Positions 8,487-18,332 of a DNA stretch of 43,937 nt are shown here, one piece after another. Numbering within the stretch: position 1 is the first letter of the stretch; every line of letters starts with the position of its first letter. The stretch comes from Streptomyces mesophilus (GTDB lineage: Bacteria; Actinomycetota; Actinomycetes; Streptomycetales; Streptomycetaceae). A program made the translations under genes and the position numbers. The notes beneath the pieces are model-generated. The model did not search any database and was not told the origin of the DNA. It saw nothing but the letters and a program-made list of their open reading frames with translations. The stretch lies in NCBI RefSeq assembly GCF_011044995.1, contig NZ_JAAKZW010000036.1:1-43937 (forward strand). The letters run 5' to 3'.

Positions 8487-9143
8487 TCAAGCGGTACGCA
8501 CCGCGTAGTTGAGGACCTTTTCACCCAGGATTTCCTCGAGTTCGTCGAGCAGGCGCAGGGCCTCCCGGGAGACCTTCGCGGGGTCGTGGCCGGCGCACAT
8601 CTCGCGCCCGATGAAGCCCATCACGGTCCCCTGGAGCCAGGCGAGCTGCCCGCCGACGAGCATCGGCAGCGGATCGTCGGGCGCGGCCCCGGTCTCCTCC
8701 CGCAGCGTGCCTTCGATGTCCTCGAGGGCCTCCTGCTGGATCCGCCACAGACGGGAGCGCAGGGCGGGGGCGTTCTCGATGACGCCCATGAAGGACGCGT
8801 ACCCCTCCATCAGCCCGACGCGCGGCGAGACCGCCTCGACCTCGGCGCGGAACTCGCGCAGCACGGCACGGGCCGCGGACTCGCCCTTGTCGCGGGCGCG
8901 CACGAAGCGCGAGAGGCGGTCGACGACGCCCTTGGAACGGTCGAGGAAGAGGTCCTCCTTGGCGGGGAAGTAGTTGTAGACGGTGTTGACCGAGACGTCC
9001 GCGGCCTCGGCGATCTCGGCGATGGGCACGGCGTCGAAGCCGCGCTCCAGGAAGAGTCCGGTCGCGATGTCGGAGATCCGCTGCCGCGTCTCGCGCTTCT
9101 TGCGCTCCCGCAGCCCTTCGGGCTTCGCCTGCTCCTTGGCCAT
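8487..9143 (-). CDS. TetR-family transcriptional regulator
   Basis: A 218-residue repressor. The N-terminal helix-turn-helix spans about residues 15-60 (RQRISDIATGLFLERGF then VSVNTVYNYFPAKEDLF). The variable C-terminal domain would bind a ligand. It is divergent from an ABC exporter pair with only 81 bp between starts, and a perfect inverted repeat lies there, so it probably represses the transporter and itself. ATG 9143 is chosen. An open frame continues to a TTG at 9194, but that would translate through the operator. Confidence 0.88.
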   Translation of the reverse strand: MAKEQAKPEGLRERKKRETRQRISDIATGLFLERGFDAVPIAEIAEAADVSVNTVYNYFPAKEDLFLDRSKGVVDRLSRFVRARDKGESAARAVLREFRAEVEAVSPRVGLMEGYASFMGVIENAPALRSRLWRIQQEALEDIEGTLREETGAAPDDPLPMLVGGQLAWLQGTVMGFIGREMCAGHDPAKVSREALRLLDELEEILGEKVLNYAVRTA

Positions 9144-9174
9144 GACCTCATCGTAAGCCTTTCTGGTCTCCCTG

Positions 9175-9199
9175 AAATTTTGGGGAGGTTGCAAAATTT
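9175..9199. promoter_or_regulatory. Probable TetR operator in the divergent promoter region
   Basis: A perfect inverted repeat AAATTTTG (9175-9182) - 9 bp - CAAAATTT (9192-9199). It is strikingly AT-rich against a high-GC background and sits between the divergent TetR and ABC ATPase genes. Confidence 0.7.
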
Positions 9200-9224
9200 A
9201 AGTGACCCTGTTTTTCTGTACGGC

Positions 9225-10007
9225 ATGGCAATCATCAGTACGGCCGGCCTGGCCCGGACCTTCCAGACCAAGCGGGGTCCGGTGGAAGCGGTCCGCGGGA
9301 TCGACCTGACCGTCAAGGCGGGCGAGATCCTCGGCTTCCTCGGCCCGAACGGCGCGGGCAAGACCACGACCCTGCGGATGCTCACGACGCTGCTCGCCCC
9401 GACCGGCGGCGCGGCCACGGTCGCGGGCTGCGATCTCGTACGGGATCCAGCGGGCGTACGGGAGAAGTGCGGATACGTGGCGCAGTCCGGCGGCGTCGAT
9501 CCGAACATCTCCGTACGCGAGGAGTTGGTCACCCAGGGCCGGCTCTACCGGCTGTCCAAGGCGGAAGCGGCCGCGCGCACCGAGGAGTTGGCCGCCGAGC
9601 TGGGCCTGCGCGAGCTGCTCGACCGCAAGTGCGCGGCGCTCTCCGGCGGCCAGCGCCGCCGCCTCGACATCGCGATGGCGCTCACGCACCGGCCCGCGGT
9701 GCTCTTCCTCGACGAGCCCACGACCGGACTCGATCCGGCCGGGCGCGCCGATCTGTGGGACCTGGTGCGGGGGTTGCGCGACCGGCACGGCACCACGGTC
9801 TTCCTGACCACGCACTACCTGGACGAGGCCGATGCGCTCGCGGACCGCCTCGTCATCGTCGACCACGGCACCGTCGTCGCCGAGGGCACTCCCGCCGCGC
9901 TCAAGGAGCGGTACGCGGGGTCGGCCGGGGCGAGCCTGCAGGACACGTTCCTCGCGATCACGGGACGGGGTCCGGCTCCGGTCGACGCGACCCCGGTCGC
10001 CGTATAA
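9225..10007 (+). CDS. ABC transporter ATP-binding protein, drug-resistance (DrrA-like) type
   Basis: A 260-residue ATPase that energises export by the permease encoded next. All motifs are present: Walker A GPNGAGKTT near residue 41, Q-loop YVAQSGG near 84, signature LSGGQRRR near 140, Walker B VLFLDEPTTGLDP near 162, and the switch His in LTTHYLDEAD. The closest family is daunorubicin resistance/NodI-type exporters. ATG 9225 gives a normal N-terminus (MAIISTAGLARTF). It has no clear Shine-Dalgarno, so initiation may be leaderless or weak. The open frame runs far upstream without meaning. Confidence 0.92.
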   Translation: MAIISTAGLARTFQTKRGPVEAVRGIDLTVKAGEILGFLGPNGAGKTTTLRMLTTLLAPTGGAATVAGCDLVRDPAGVREKCGYVAQSGGVDPNISVREELVTQGRLYRLSKAEAAARTEELAAELGLRELLDRKCAALSGGQRRRLDIAMALTHRPAVLFLDEPTTGLDPAGRADLWDLVRGLRDRHGTTVFLTTHYLDEADALADRLVIVDHGTVVAEGTPAALKERYAGSAGASLQDTFLAITGRGPAPVDATPVAV

Positions 10008-10038
10008 CCACCCGCTCTCCCCCAGCCGAGGACTCCCC

Positions 10039-10788
10039 ATGCTGCTCCACGACACCGCGATCATCTTCGGGCGCTACGCCCGCCAGACCCTCTCCTCCAA
10101 GTTCCAGATCCTCTTCGGTCTGCTGATGCCGCTGCTCTATCTGTTCTTCTTCGGCCCGCTCCTGACCGGTCTGCCCCTCGGCTCCGAGGGCAGCTCGTGG
10201 CAGGTCCTGGTGCCCGGGCTGCTGCTTCAACTCGGCCTGTTCGGCGCCTCGTTCTGCGGCTTCGGGATCATCGTCGAGAAGACGTACGGCGTGGTGGACC
10301 GGATGCGCGTCACTCCTGTCAGCCGGCTCGCGCTGCTGCTCGGCCGGGTGCTGCGCGACGCGCTGCTCTTCGCGTTCCAGTCGGTGCTGCTCGTACTCGC
10401 CGCCCTGGCGATGGGACTGCGCGCGCCCCTGGCCGGCCTCCTCATCGGCTTCGCCTTCGTCGGCCTGCTCTCGATGTCGCTCGCGTCGCTGTCGTACGCG
10501 CTGGGCATGAAGGCGAACACCCCGACCGAGTTCGGCCCGGTGATCAACGCGCTCACCATGCCCGCGATGCTCCTGTCAGGACTGATGCTGCCGATGGCGC
10601 TCGCGCCCGGCTGGCTCGACGTCCTCTCGCACTTCGTGCCGCTGCGCTATCTCGTGGACGCGGTCAGGGCGGCGTACGTGGGTGACTTCGCGAGCACGCA
10701 ACTGCTGTACGGAACGATCGCGGCCCTCGCGCTGTCCGCAGTCTCCGTGACGATCGGCACACGGCTGTTCGCCAGGGCCGGAGCCTGA
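10039..10788 (+). CDS. ABC-2 type exporter permease (DrrB-like)
   Basis: A 249-residue membrane protein with about six transmembrane helices, e.g. FGLLMPLLYLFFFGPLL near 26-42 and the last near 225-243. The ABC-2 hallmark region NALTMPAMLLSGLMLPMA lies near 175 and ends with a FVPLRYLVDAVRA segment typical of DrrB-like permeases. ATG 10039 has GAGGA 6 bases upstream. It follows the ATPase gene by 31 bp and should be co-transcribed with it, forming an exporter of unknown, possibly antibiotic-like, substrate under the divergent TetR regulator. Confidence 0.9.
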   Translation: MLLHDTAIIFGRYARQTLSSKFQILFGLLMPLLYLFFFGPLLTGLPLGSEGSSWQVLVPGLLLQLGLFGASFCGFGIIVEKTYGVVDRMRVTPVSRLALLLGRVLRDALLFAFQSVLLVLAALAMGLRAPLAGLLIGFAFVGLLSMSLASLSYALGMKANTPTEFGPVINALTMPAMLLSGLMLPMALAPGWLDVLSHFVPLRYLVDAVRAAYVGDFASTQLLYGTIAALALSAVSVTIGTRLFARAGA

Positions 10789-10811
10789 ACGGCTGGGCGT
10801 AGTCTCGGCTC

Positions 10812-11387
10812 ATGGTCAATCTGACGCGCATCTACACCCGTACCGGCGACAAGGGCAGCACGGCCCTCGGCGACATGAGCCGGACGCAGAAGACCGATCT
10901 GCGGATCTCGGCCTACGCCGACGCCAACGAGGCCAACGCCGTACTCGGCACCGCGCTCGCGCTCGGCGGCCTGGACGACGAGGTCAAGAAGGTACTCGTC
11001 CGGGTGCAGAACGACCTGTTCGACGTGGGCGCCGATCTGGCGACGCCCGTCGTGGAGAACCCGGAGTTCCCGCCGCTGCGCGTCGAGCAGTTCTACATCG
11101 ACCGGCTCGAGGCGGACTGCGACCACTTCAACGAGCAGTTGGAGAAGCTCCGTTCGTTCATCCTGCCCGGCGGTACGCCCGGCGCCGCGCTCCTGCACCA
11201 GGCCTGCACGGTGGTACGGCGGGCCGAGCGCTCCACGTGGGCGGCCCTGGAGGTGCACGGCGAGACCATGAACCCGCTCACCGCCACCTACCTCAACCGC
11301 CTCTCCGACCTCCTGTTCATCCTGGCCCGTACGGCCAACAAGGAACTCGGCGACGTGCTGTGGGTGCCGGGTGGTGAGCGGGACTAG
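10812..11387 (+). CDS. Cob(I)alamin/cob(I)yrinate adenosyltransferase, PduO type
   Basis: A 191-residue enzyme that transfers the adenosyl group of ATP to cobalt to make adenosylcobalamin. The N-terminal ATP-binding signature YTRTGDKGSTALGD is at residues 6-19. Conserved helical segments FILPGGTPGAALLHQACTVVRRAER (in two parts) and YLNRLSDLLFILAR follow. It lies 23 bp after the exporter genes but is functionally unrelated. A TAGTCT box at 10800-10805 ends six bases before the ATG, which suggests its own promoter and a leaderless mRNA. Confidence 0.93.
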   Translation: MVNLTRIYTRTGDKGSTALGDMSRTQKTDLRISAYADANEANAVLGTALALGGLDDEVKKVLVRVQNDLFDVGADLATPVVENPEFPPLRVEQFYIDRLEADCDHFNEQLEKLRSFILPGGTPGAALLHQACTVVRRAERSTWAALEVHGETMNPLTATYLNRLSDLLFILARTANKELGDVLWVPGGERD

Positions 11388-11402
11388 TCCCTGCGTCGTG
11401 CC

Positions 11403-12056
11403 CTACGCGGTGGCGTAGTCGCCGAGCGAGGGTTCGAGCAGATCGAAGGCGACCGCGGCCTCCGCGGTGACCACTTCGGCGATACGGGAGTTGTCCTCGC
11501 CGGCCAGGGTCAGCTCCTGGATCCGCTGGAACAAGGTGCGGTGGACCGCACCGAACAGGGCCGCGGCGGCGCGCGGCGTGATGTCCCCCTCCCCCGCGGC
11601 CGTGGCCTTGGCCAGCGCCTCGGCAAGCGCCGCCTCACGCAGGTCGTGGAGATCGCGCAGCCTCGCCGTCAGGGTCGGGCTGTCGGCGATCATCCGCGAG
11701 AAGGCCGGCCCCGCGAATCCCGCGACGGGGCTCGCCTCGGCGGCCGCCGCCACGAATGCTCCGCGCAGGGCGACCAGCGCCGATTCACCGGGCTCCCGTC
11801 CGGTCACGATGGCGGCCAGCGAGGCGACGAAGGCGTCCTGATGGTCCAGGGCCAAGTCTTCTTTACGCGCGAAGTAGTTGGTCACCGTCTTCTTGGCGAC
11901 CCGTGCGACCTCGGCGATCTCGGCGATGGTCGTCCGCTCGAAGCCCTGCTCGATGAAGAGGCGGGTGGCGTGGTCCGAGATGAGCTGCCGGGTCTCTTGC
12001 TTCTTCGATTCCCGCAGGCCGACGTGGGCGGCGGGTGCTGAGCTGTCAGTAGCCAT
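11403..12056 (-). CDS. TetR-family transcriptional regulator
   Basis: A 217-residue repressor. The helix-turn-helix lies at about residues 20-65 (RQLISDHATRLFIEQGFERTT in two parts, then VAKKTVTNYFARKEDLA), followed by an all-helical ligand domain. It is divergent from a small VOC-fold gene with 135 bp between starts, where two related palindromes flank a strong promoter. It therefore most likely controls that gene and itself. It is convergent with the adenosyltransferase gene, with 15 bp between stops. Confidence 0.88.
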   Translation of the reverse strand: MATDSSAPAAHVGLRESKKQETRQLISDHATRLFIEQGFERTTIAEIAEVARVAKKTVTNYFARKEDLALDHQDAFVASLAAIVTGREPGESALVALRGAFVAAAAEASPVAGFAGPAFSRMIADSPTLTARLRDLHDLREAALAEALAKATAAGEGDITPRAAAALFGAVHRTLFQRIQELTLAGEDNSRIAEVVTAEAAVAFDLLEPSLGDYATA

Positions 12057-12065
12057 GGAGCAATC

Positions 12066-12131
12066 TTACACTCGTAGCAATTTTATGTTGACACCCTGGC
12101 GCACCCCTGTATAAATTTACTCCCGTCGTAA
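12066..12131. promoter_or_regulatory. Promoter flanked by two similar TetR operator candidates
   Basis: Two 15-bp imperfect palindromes, TTACACTCGTAGCAA (12066-12080) and TTACTCCCGTCGTAA (12117-12131), share the pattern TTACnCnCGTnGnAA. Between them is a near-consensus housekeeping promoter for the plus-strand gene: TTGACA at 12088-12093 and TATAAA at 12110-12115, spacer 16. The second palindrome covers the expected transcription start. The first is 10 bp upstream of the TetR start codon. Confidence 0.65.
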
Positions 12132-12191
12132 GTTTTCCACGGCAGAACGAAGAACCGACGCCCGCTCGCCCCGAACCCGAGGAGAACCACC

Positions 12192-12611
12192 GTGCAGATC
12201 ACCGCAACCACCGTCTCGCTCACCGTCGACGACGTCGCCGCCTCGCAGCGGTTCTTCACCGAGCACCTCGGGTACAGCGAGCAGGCCGCCGCCGAAGGGT
12301 TCGCCTCGCTGACCCGGCCGGACGCCGCGGCCGACATCGTGCTGCTCGCCCGGGGCATCGAGATACTGCCGCCCGAACAGCGCGACCAGCGCGCCTCCGG
12401 TCTGATCCTGGCGTTCACGCTCACCGGGATCGAGGGCGAGGAGAAGCGGCTGCGCGACGCCGGCGTGCAGATCACCATGCCGCTGCGCGAAGAGCCGTGG
12501 GGCGAGCGCCTGTTCCAGGTGACCGACCCCAACGGTGTCATCGTGCAGTTCGTCGAATGGGTGGCCCCGGCCATCCAGGTCGGCGACTGGGTGACCTCGG
12601 CGGCCGAATGA
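12192..12611 (+). CDS. VOC-family (glyoxalase/bleomycin-resistance fold) protein
   Basis: A 139-residue single VOC-fold protein. It begins MQITATTVSLTVDDVAASQRFF and ends with the typical GERLFQVTDPNGVIVQFVEW. Members are metal-dependent isomerases, dioxygenases or drug-sequestering proteins, and the substrate here cannot be told. The GTG start at 12192 is preceded by GAGGAGAA at a good distance. The strong promoter and flanking operator pair suggest low basal but highly inducible expression under the divergent TetR regulator. Confidence 0.85.
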   Translation: MQITATTVSLTVDDVAASQRFFTEHLGYSEQAAAEGFASLTRPDAAADIVLLARGIEILPPEQRDQRASGLILAFTLTGIEGEEKRLRDAGVQITMPLREEPWGERLFQVTDPNGVIVQFVEWVAPAIQVGDWVTSAAE

Positions 12612-12648
12612 CCACCGGGACCACCCCGTCGCACCCCGCCCGCGGCGG

Positions 12649-13230
12649 TCACTGCTTGGTGAGCTCACGCTCCCGGCCGGTGGCCGCCGCGGTCCCGTTC
12701 GCGGGCGCCTTCTTCGGGAACAGGGTGTAGGCGGCGGCGATGACCACGTTGATGCCGATCACGAAGACCATCTTGGCCTGCCACTGCTCCAGCGACGAGG
12801 TGTCGCCGTCCGACCCGACGTACCAGATCGCACCCTGGAGCAGCGCCATCGCGATCACCGCGGCCAGCACCCAGCGGGCGGCGAGCTTCCACTCGTGCAC
12901 CGCACGGGCCATGCCGTACTTGGGCGTGACCGGCGCCGGTCCGCCCGCGAAGCGGTGGGCGACACGGACGTCCACCCACTTGATCGTGTAGTGGCCGAGC
13001 GCGATCGAGTAGCCGATGTAGACGGCCGCGAGACCGTGCTTCCAGTCCGGCTCGGCGCCGTTCCTCAGATCGATCGCCGTGACCACGAAGAGCACCACTT
13101 CGAGCAGCGGCTCACAGAGCAGTACGGCGACACTGGCGCGCGGCATCTTCGCCCAGTAGCGCAGGGCGAGACCTGCGGCGAGCAGCACCCAGAAGCCGAC
13201 CTCGCAGATGATGATGAGCGTGACGATCAC
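12649..13230 (-). CDS. Integral membrane protein of unknown function
   Basis: A 193-residue protein with about five hydrophobic segments: residues 2-22, 34-54, 66-84, 117-138 and 150-170. The loop between the third and fourth is charged (IKWVDVRVAHRF), and the tail is hydrophilic (ATGRERELTKQ). No catalytic motif is recognised. The GTG start at 13230 is supported by GAGGAGAG just upstream. It is convergent with the VOC gene and divergent from the histidine kinase gene. Confidence 0.75.
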   Translation of the reverse strand: MIVTLIIICEVGFWVLLAAGLALRYWAKMPRASVAVLLCEPLLEVVLFVVTAIDLRNGAEPDWKHGLAAVYIGYSIALGHYTIKWVDVRVAHRFAGGPAPVTPKYGMARAVHEWKLAARWVLAAVIAMALLQGAIWYVGSDGDTSSLEQWQAKMVFVIGINVVIAAAYTLFPKKAPANGTAAATGRERELTKQ

Positions 13231-13380
13231 GGGACTCTCCTCTCGGCTGCTTCAAGCCTCCCGTGCGCATCGGCCCGCATCATCGTCGGCGGTGACGAAC
13301 CGCGAGTACATCGAAGGATGCAGTGCGGCTTCGGCCCGTATACGGAGGTCCGGGCGCCGGGGGCCATGTTGGATGGGCAC

Positions 13381-14559
13381 ATGAACCGAGCACACCCGCA
13401 TCTGCACGACGTGCTGATCGCGGTGATCAGCCTTGCCTTCGGGGTGTTGTTCTGGGCCTTCGGGCTCTACATGAACCTCTCGGGCCACTGGGTTCTGCAC
13501 GGCAGCTGGGTGCTGCTCCCCCTGACCGCGATGGCGGCCCTGGAGGTCTTCCGGCGGACCCATCCGCGTACGGTGCTCCTGCTCGGCGTGCTGGTGTTCG
13601 CGGCGGACCAGTGCACACAGGGCAATCTCGCCACGACGTCCATGTTCGCGGATCTGATCTACGCCGCCGTCCTGTACGGGGACGACGGGACCGCCCGCCG
13701 CATCCCGGTGATCACCGGTGTGCTCACGGCGGTGTCGACGCTGGCCTTCGTGCTGCTCCTTCGCGAGCCCGAGGCGCTGCTGCTCGGCGCGCTGGTCGCC
13801 CTGGTCACCCTCACCCCTGCCATCACCGGCTCCGCCGTACGCAACCACCGCAAAGCCGCCGAAGCCGCCGAGCTGCGGGCCGAACAGACCGCCCTGCTCG
13901 CCGAGATGGACCGCACCCAGGCCGTCACCGCCGAACGCGCCCGGATGGCCCGCGAGCTGCACGACATGGTCGCCAACCACCTCTCCGCGATCGCCATCCA
14001 CTCCACGGCCGCGCTCTCCCTCGACGACCCGAAGACCACCCGCGACGCACTCGCCGTGATCCGCGAGAACAGCGTCGAAGGTCTCGCCGAGATGCGCCGG
14101 CTCATCGGCATCCTGCGCGACGACAGCGGCGACCTCGAACCGGCCGCCGCGCCCACCCTGGACGGCGTCGGCGCCCTGATCGAGCAGGCCCGCACCAACG
14201 GCCTCGACCTTGCCCTCGAGGACACCCGCCCGCCCGGCTCCACCCTGCCCGCACCGGTGGAGCTGGCCGCGTACCGCATCGTGCAGGAGTCCCTGACCAA
14301 TGCGCTCAAGCACGCCGCGCAGGGTGACGTACGCATCCGGCTCGCCCAGGCGGACGGCCTGTTGACCGTCGAGATCACCAGCCCCATCGGCCCCACCGAA
14401 GGCCCGCGCGCCCCCGGCTCGGGCGCCGGGCTGGTGGGGATGCGGGAGCGGGCCGCACTGCTCAAGGGCTCCTTCACGGCAGGTCCGGCGCCCGAGGCGT
14501 ACGGCAAGATCTGGCGCGTACGGGCCGAACTCCCCGTAACAGAAGGAGAATCCGCATGA
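13381..14559 (+). CDS. chiS: Two-component sensor histidine kinase (ChiS type)
   Basis: A 392-residue sensor kinase of the NarX/DesK-like HisKA_3 class. About five transmembrane segments fill residues 10-150. A short coiled linker (EAAELRAEQTALLAEMDRTQ) leads to the phosphoacceptor region ARELHDMVANHLSAIAIHS with His194. The ATPase domain has an N-box (ESLTNALKHA) and a late G-box (GAGLVGMRERAALL). The gene overlaps the response regulator by ATGA. A chiS-chiR pair lies directly upstream of chiC in S. coelicolor and controls chitinase there, and this arrangement is the same. ATG 13381 is preferred; an in-frame ATG at 13366 is possible. Confidence 0.82.
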   Translation: MNRAHPHLHDVLIAVISLAFGVLFWAFGLYMNLSGHWVLHGSWVLLPLTAMAALEVFRRTHPRTVLLLGVLVFAADQCTQGNLATTSMFADLIYAAVLYGDDGTARRIPVITGVLTAVSTLAFVLLLREPEALLLGALVALVTLTPAITGSAVRNHRKAAEAAELRAEQTALLAEMDRTQAVTAERARMARELHDMVANHLSAIAIHSTAALSLDDPKTTRDALAVIRENSVEGLAEMRRLIGILRDDSGDLEPAAAPTLDGVGALIEQARTNGLDLALEDTRPPGSTLPAPVELAAYRIVQESLTNALKHAAQGDVRIRLAQADGLLTVEITSPIGPTEGPRAPGSGAGLVGMRERAALLKGSFTAGPAPEAYGKIWRVRAELPVTEGESA

Positions 14560-15233
14560 CCGAGCCGGCCCCCGAAGGCGCACTCCCGATCCGCGTCCTG
14601 GTCGCCGAGGACCAGTCCGCCGTACGCGCCGGGCTTGTCCTGATCCTGCGCAGCGCCCCCGACATAGAGGTGGCCGGTGAGGCCGCGGACGGCGAGCAGG
14701 CGGTCGCGCTCGCCCGTGAACTGCGCCCGGACCTGGTCCTGATGGACATCCAGATGCCCCGTCTCGACGGCGTCTCGGCCACCCGCCAGGTGGTCTCCGA
14801 AGGCCTCGCCGACGTGCTCGTGCTCACCACCTTCGACCTCGACGAGTACGTCTTCGGCGCACTGCGCGCGGGCGCCTCGGGTTTCCTCCTGAAGAACACG
14901 GAGGCCAAGGACCTCCTCGCGGCGGTCCGTACGGTCGCGCGCGGCGAGGGTCTTATCGCGCCCGCGGTGACCCGCCGGCTGATCGCGGAGTTCGCCGCCA
15001 AGCCCGTACGGGGCACGGGCACCGCGCACGATCCGGCGATCCTCGACGCGCTGACCCGGCGCGAGCGCGAGGTGCTCTCCTGCCTCGGCCAGGGCCTGTC
15101 CAACGCCGAGATCGCGGAACGTCTGGACATGGCCGAGGCCACCGTGAAGACCCATGTGAGCCGGCTGCTCGGAAAGCTGGAGCTGCGCAGCAGGGTCCAA
15201 GCCGCGGTTCTGGCCCAGGAGTTGGGCGTCTGA
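14556..15233 (+). CDS. chiR: NarL/FixJ-family response regulator (ChiR type)
   Basis: A 225-residue regulator with an N-terminal receiver domain (acidic pocket AED at residues 17-19, phosphoacceptor Asp64 in LVLMDIQMP, and FLLKN with the conserved Lys near 113). The C-terminal LuxR-type helix-turn-helix (about 165-220) reads LTRREREVLSCLGQG then NAEIAERLDMAEATVKTHVSRL. It is translationally coupled to the kinase. The chitinase gene follows in the same direction after 192 bp, so activation of that gene is the likely job. Confidence 0.85.
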   Translation: MTEPAPEGALPIRVLVAEDQSAVRAGLVLILRSAPDIEVAGEAADGEQAVALARELRPDLVLMDIQMPRLDGVSATRQVVSEGLADVLVLTTFDLDEYVFGALRAGASGFLLKNTEAKDLLAAVRTVARGEGLIAPAVTRRLIAEFAAKPVRGTGTAHDPAILDALTRREREVLSCLGQGLSNAEIAERLDMAEATVKTHVSRLLGKLELRSRVQAAVLAQELGV

Positions 15234-15292
15234 TCCGAGGCCGAACGCACTTCGGAAACTTCCTACCGAAATCGGCTGGAACTCAACTCCGC

Positions 15293-15336
15293 AGTGGTCC
15301 AGACCTATTGACGTAAGGTCCAGACCTTTCTACGCT
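15293..15336 (+). promoter_or_regulatory. Chitinase promoter with direct repeats / DasR-type sites
   Basis: The 11-mer GGTCCAGACCT occurs twice, at 15296-15306 and 15317-15327, exactly 21 bp apart (two helical turns). The copies flank -35 TTGACG (15308-15313); -10 TACGCT (15331-15336) follows after a 17-bp spacer. Streptomyces chitinase promoters are known for such 12-bp direct repeats, and GGTCYAGACC is the core of the DasR responsive element. The extended first copy AGTGGTCCAGACCTAT (15293-15308) fits that element. Confidence 0.85.
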
Positions 15337-15425
15337 CACCTCACTTCGCGGTGAGCACATGCCCCCTCGTGCTCAGGGCAGCGCAGGTCCCACCCCCCTT
15401 TCCGGACCTCACGTCAGGAGGCGCG

Positions 15426-17264
<1,839 letters not shown>

Positions 17265-17303
17265 CCCGCCCGCGGTCCGCTGACACCCGGACCGCACACA
17301 AAC

Positions 17304-17344
17304 GAAGCCGGAGCAACGGGTCTGCCCCCTGTTGCTCCGGCTTC
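17304..17344. terminator. Bidirectional hairpin terminator
   Basis: A perfect 14-bp inverted repeat (17304-17317 and 17331-17344), with extra GGG/CCC pairing in the loop, lies between the convergent chitinase gene (stop at 17264) and the DUF2550 gene (stop at 17363). Confidence 0.9.
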
Positions 17345-17362
17345 ACTGTTCAGCGAACGCCC

Positions 17363-17809
17363 CTACGCCACGTTCACCCGCTGGCCGGGCGGCGCCGCCT
17401 CAAGCCAGGCGAGGAACCCGGTCAGCGCGTCCTCCGACATGGCGAGCTCCAGACGCGTACCGCGAAGCTTGCAGCCCAGCACGATCGCATCCGACAGCAG
17501 CGCGACCTCCTCGTCCCCGTCCGGGGAGCGACGGTCGACGACCTCGATGGCGGAGCGTTCGAGGACACGGCGAGGCCTCGGCGCGTACGAGAAGACGCGG
17601 AACCACTCGATCCGGTCACCGCTGTAGCGGGCGACCCCGTAGCTCCAGCCCTTGCCGGACGTGTCCCCGGCCTCCGGGGCGTCCCAGCGCAGGGAGCAGT
17701 CGAAGGTGCCGCCGGAGCGCTGGATCAGGCGTCGGCGCAAGCCGAACACGAACAACCCGACCAGGACCACGGCGACCACCAGGCCGCAGACAAGCAGAGC
17801 GAGGACCAT
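17363..17809 (-). CDS. DUF2550 family membrane-anchored protein
   Basis: A 148-residue protein with one N-terminal membrane segment (MVLALLVCGLVVAVVLVGLFVFG) followed by a soluble domain that includes WRAPE-like and SDAIVLGCKLRGTRLELAMSEDALTGF (in parts). DUF2550 proteins are found in actinobacteria just downstream of atpC, as here; the function is unknown. ATG 17809 has GGAGG 9 bases upstream. A GTG two codons earlier (17815) has the same site at 3 bases and is less likely. A strong hairpin separates it from atpC. Confidence 0.8.
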   Translation of the reverse strand: MVLALLVCGLVVAVVLVGLFVFGLRRRLIQRSGGTFDCSLRWDAPEAGDTSGKGWSYGVARYSGDRIEWFRVFSYAPRPRRVLERSAIEVVDRRSPDGDEEVALLSDAIVLGCKLRGTRLELAMSEDALTGFLAWLEAAPPGQRVNVA

Positions 17810-17865
17810 GAGCACCGACCTCCTCGACTCGTCACGTTACGCAACCGACTTTGTCCCGCATTCAC

Positions 17866-17913
17866 CTCAGCCGCGGCCGGTACTGGCGAAAACCAGTCCC
17901 GGCCGCGGCTGAG
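17866..17913 (-). terminator. Terminator of the atp operon
   Basis: A 15-bp perfect stem (17866-17880 with 17899-17913), one T-C mismatch and then a 5-bp inner stem (ACTGG/CCAGT) around CGAAAA. It begins 27 bp after the atpC stop. Confidence 0.9.
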
Positions 17914-17939
17914 TCACGTACTCTCCGGCGTCGCCTCCG

Positions 17940-18314
17940 TCAGCCCGTGGCGACGGCGCGCAGACGAACGTCCGCGCGACGCTCGGCACCGGCGTCGGCA
18001 TCCGACTTGGCGCGCTCAAGAGCGCGCTCCGCACGCTGGACATCGATCTCGTCCGCCAGCTCGACGATCTCGGCAAGCAGCGAAAGCTTGTTGTCCGCGA
18101 ACGAGATGAATCCGCCGTGCACCGCGGCAACGACAGTCTCACCCGCACTCGTACGAATGGTCACCGGGCCCGATTCCAGCACACCGAGCAGCGGCTGGTG
18201 ACCGGGCATGACGCCGATGTCGCCGGACGTGGTGCGCGCCACGACCAGGGTGGCCTCGCCGGACCAGACCTGGCGGTCGGCGGCGACCAGCTCGACGTGC
18301 AGCTCAGCAGCCAA
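17940..18314 (-). CDS. atpC: ATP synthase F1 epsilon subunit
   Basis: A 124-residue central-stalk subunit that couples rotation to catalysis and can inhibit ATP hydrolysis. The N-terminal beta-sandwich contains GDIGVMPGHQPLLGVLESGPV (in parts), the family core, followed by a short helical hairpin rich in Ala, Glu and Arg. I place the start at TTG 18314, giving xAAELHVELVAADR, because GAGGAG lies 5-6 bases before it. A GTG at 18335 lacks a proper site. Last gene of the atp operon; the 130-bp gap after atpD holds two hairpins. Confidence 0.93.
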   Translation of the reverse strand: MAAELHVELVAADRQVWSGEATLVVARTTSGDIGVMPGHQPLLGVLESGPVTIRTSAGETVVAAVHGGFISFADNKLSLLAEIVELADEIDVQRAERALERAKSDADAGAERRADVRLRAVATG

Positions 18315-18332
18315 GATGGCTCCTCGGGTCAC

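Noticed and set aside
8355..9224. N-terminal extension of the ABC ATPase frame
   Set aside because: The upstream part is antisense to the TetR gene and runs through the operator; the ATPase family starts at 9225.
10789..10811. Cobalamin riboswitch before the adenosyltransferase
   Set aside because: Only 23 bases separate it from the previous gene; there is no room for a B12 box structure.
12895..13380. N-terminal extension of the histidine kinase frame
   Set aside because: Overlaps the divergent membrane protein gene and its start signals; kinase features begin after 13381.
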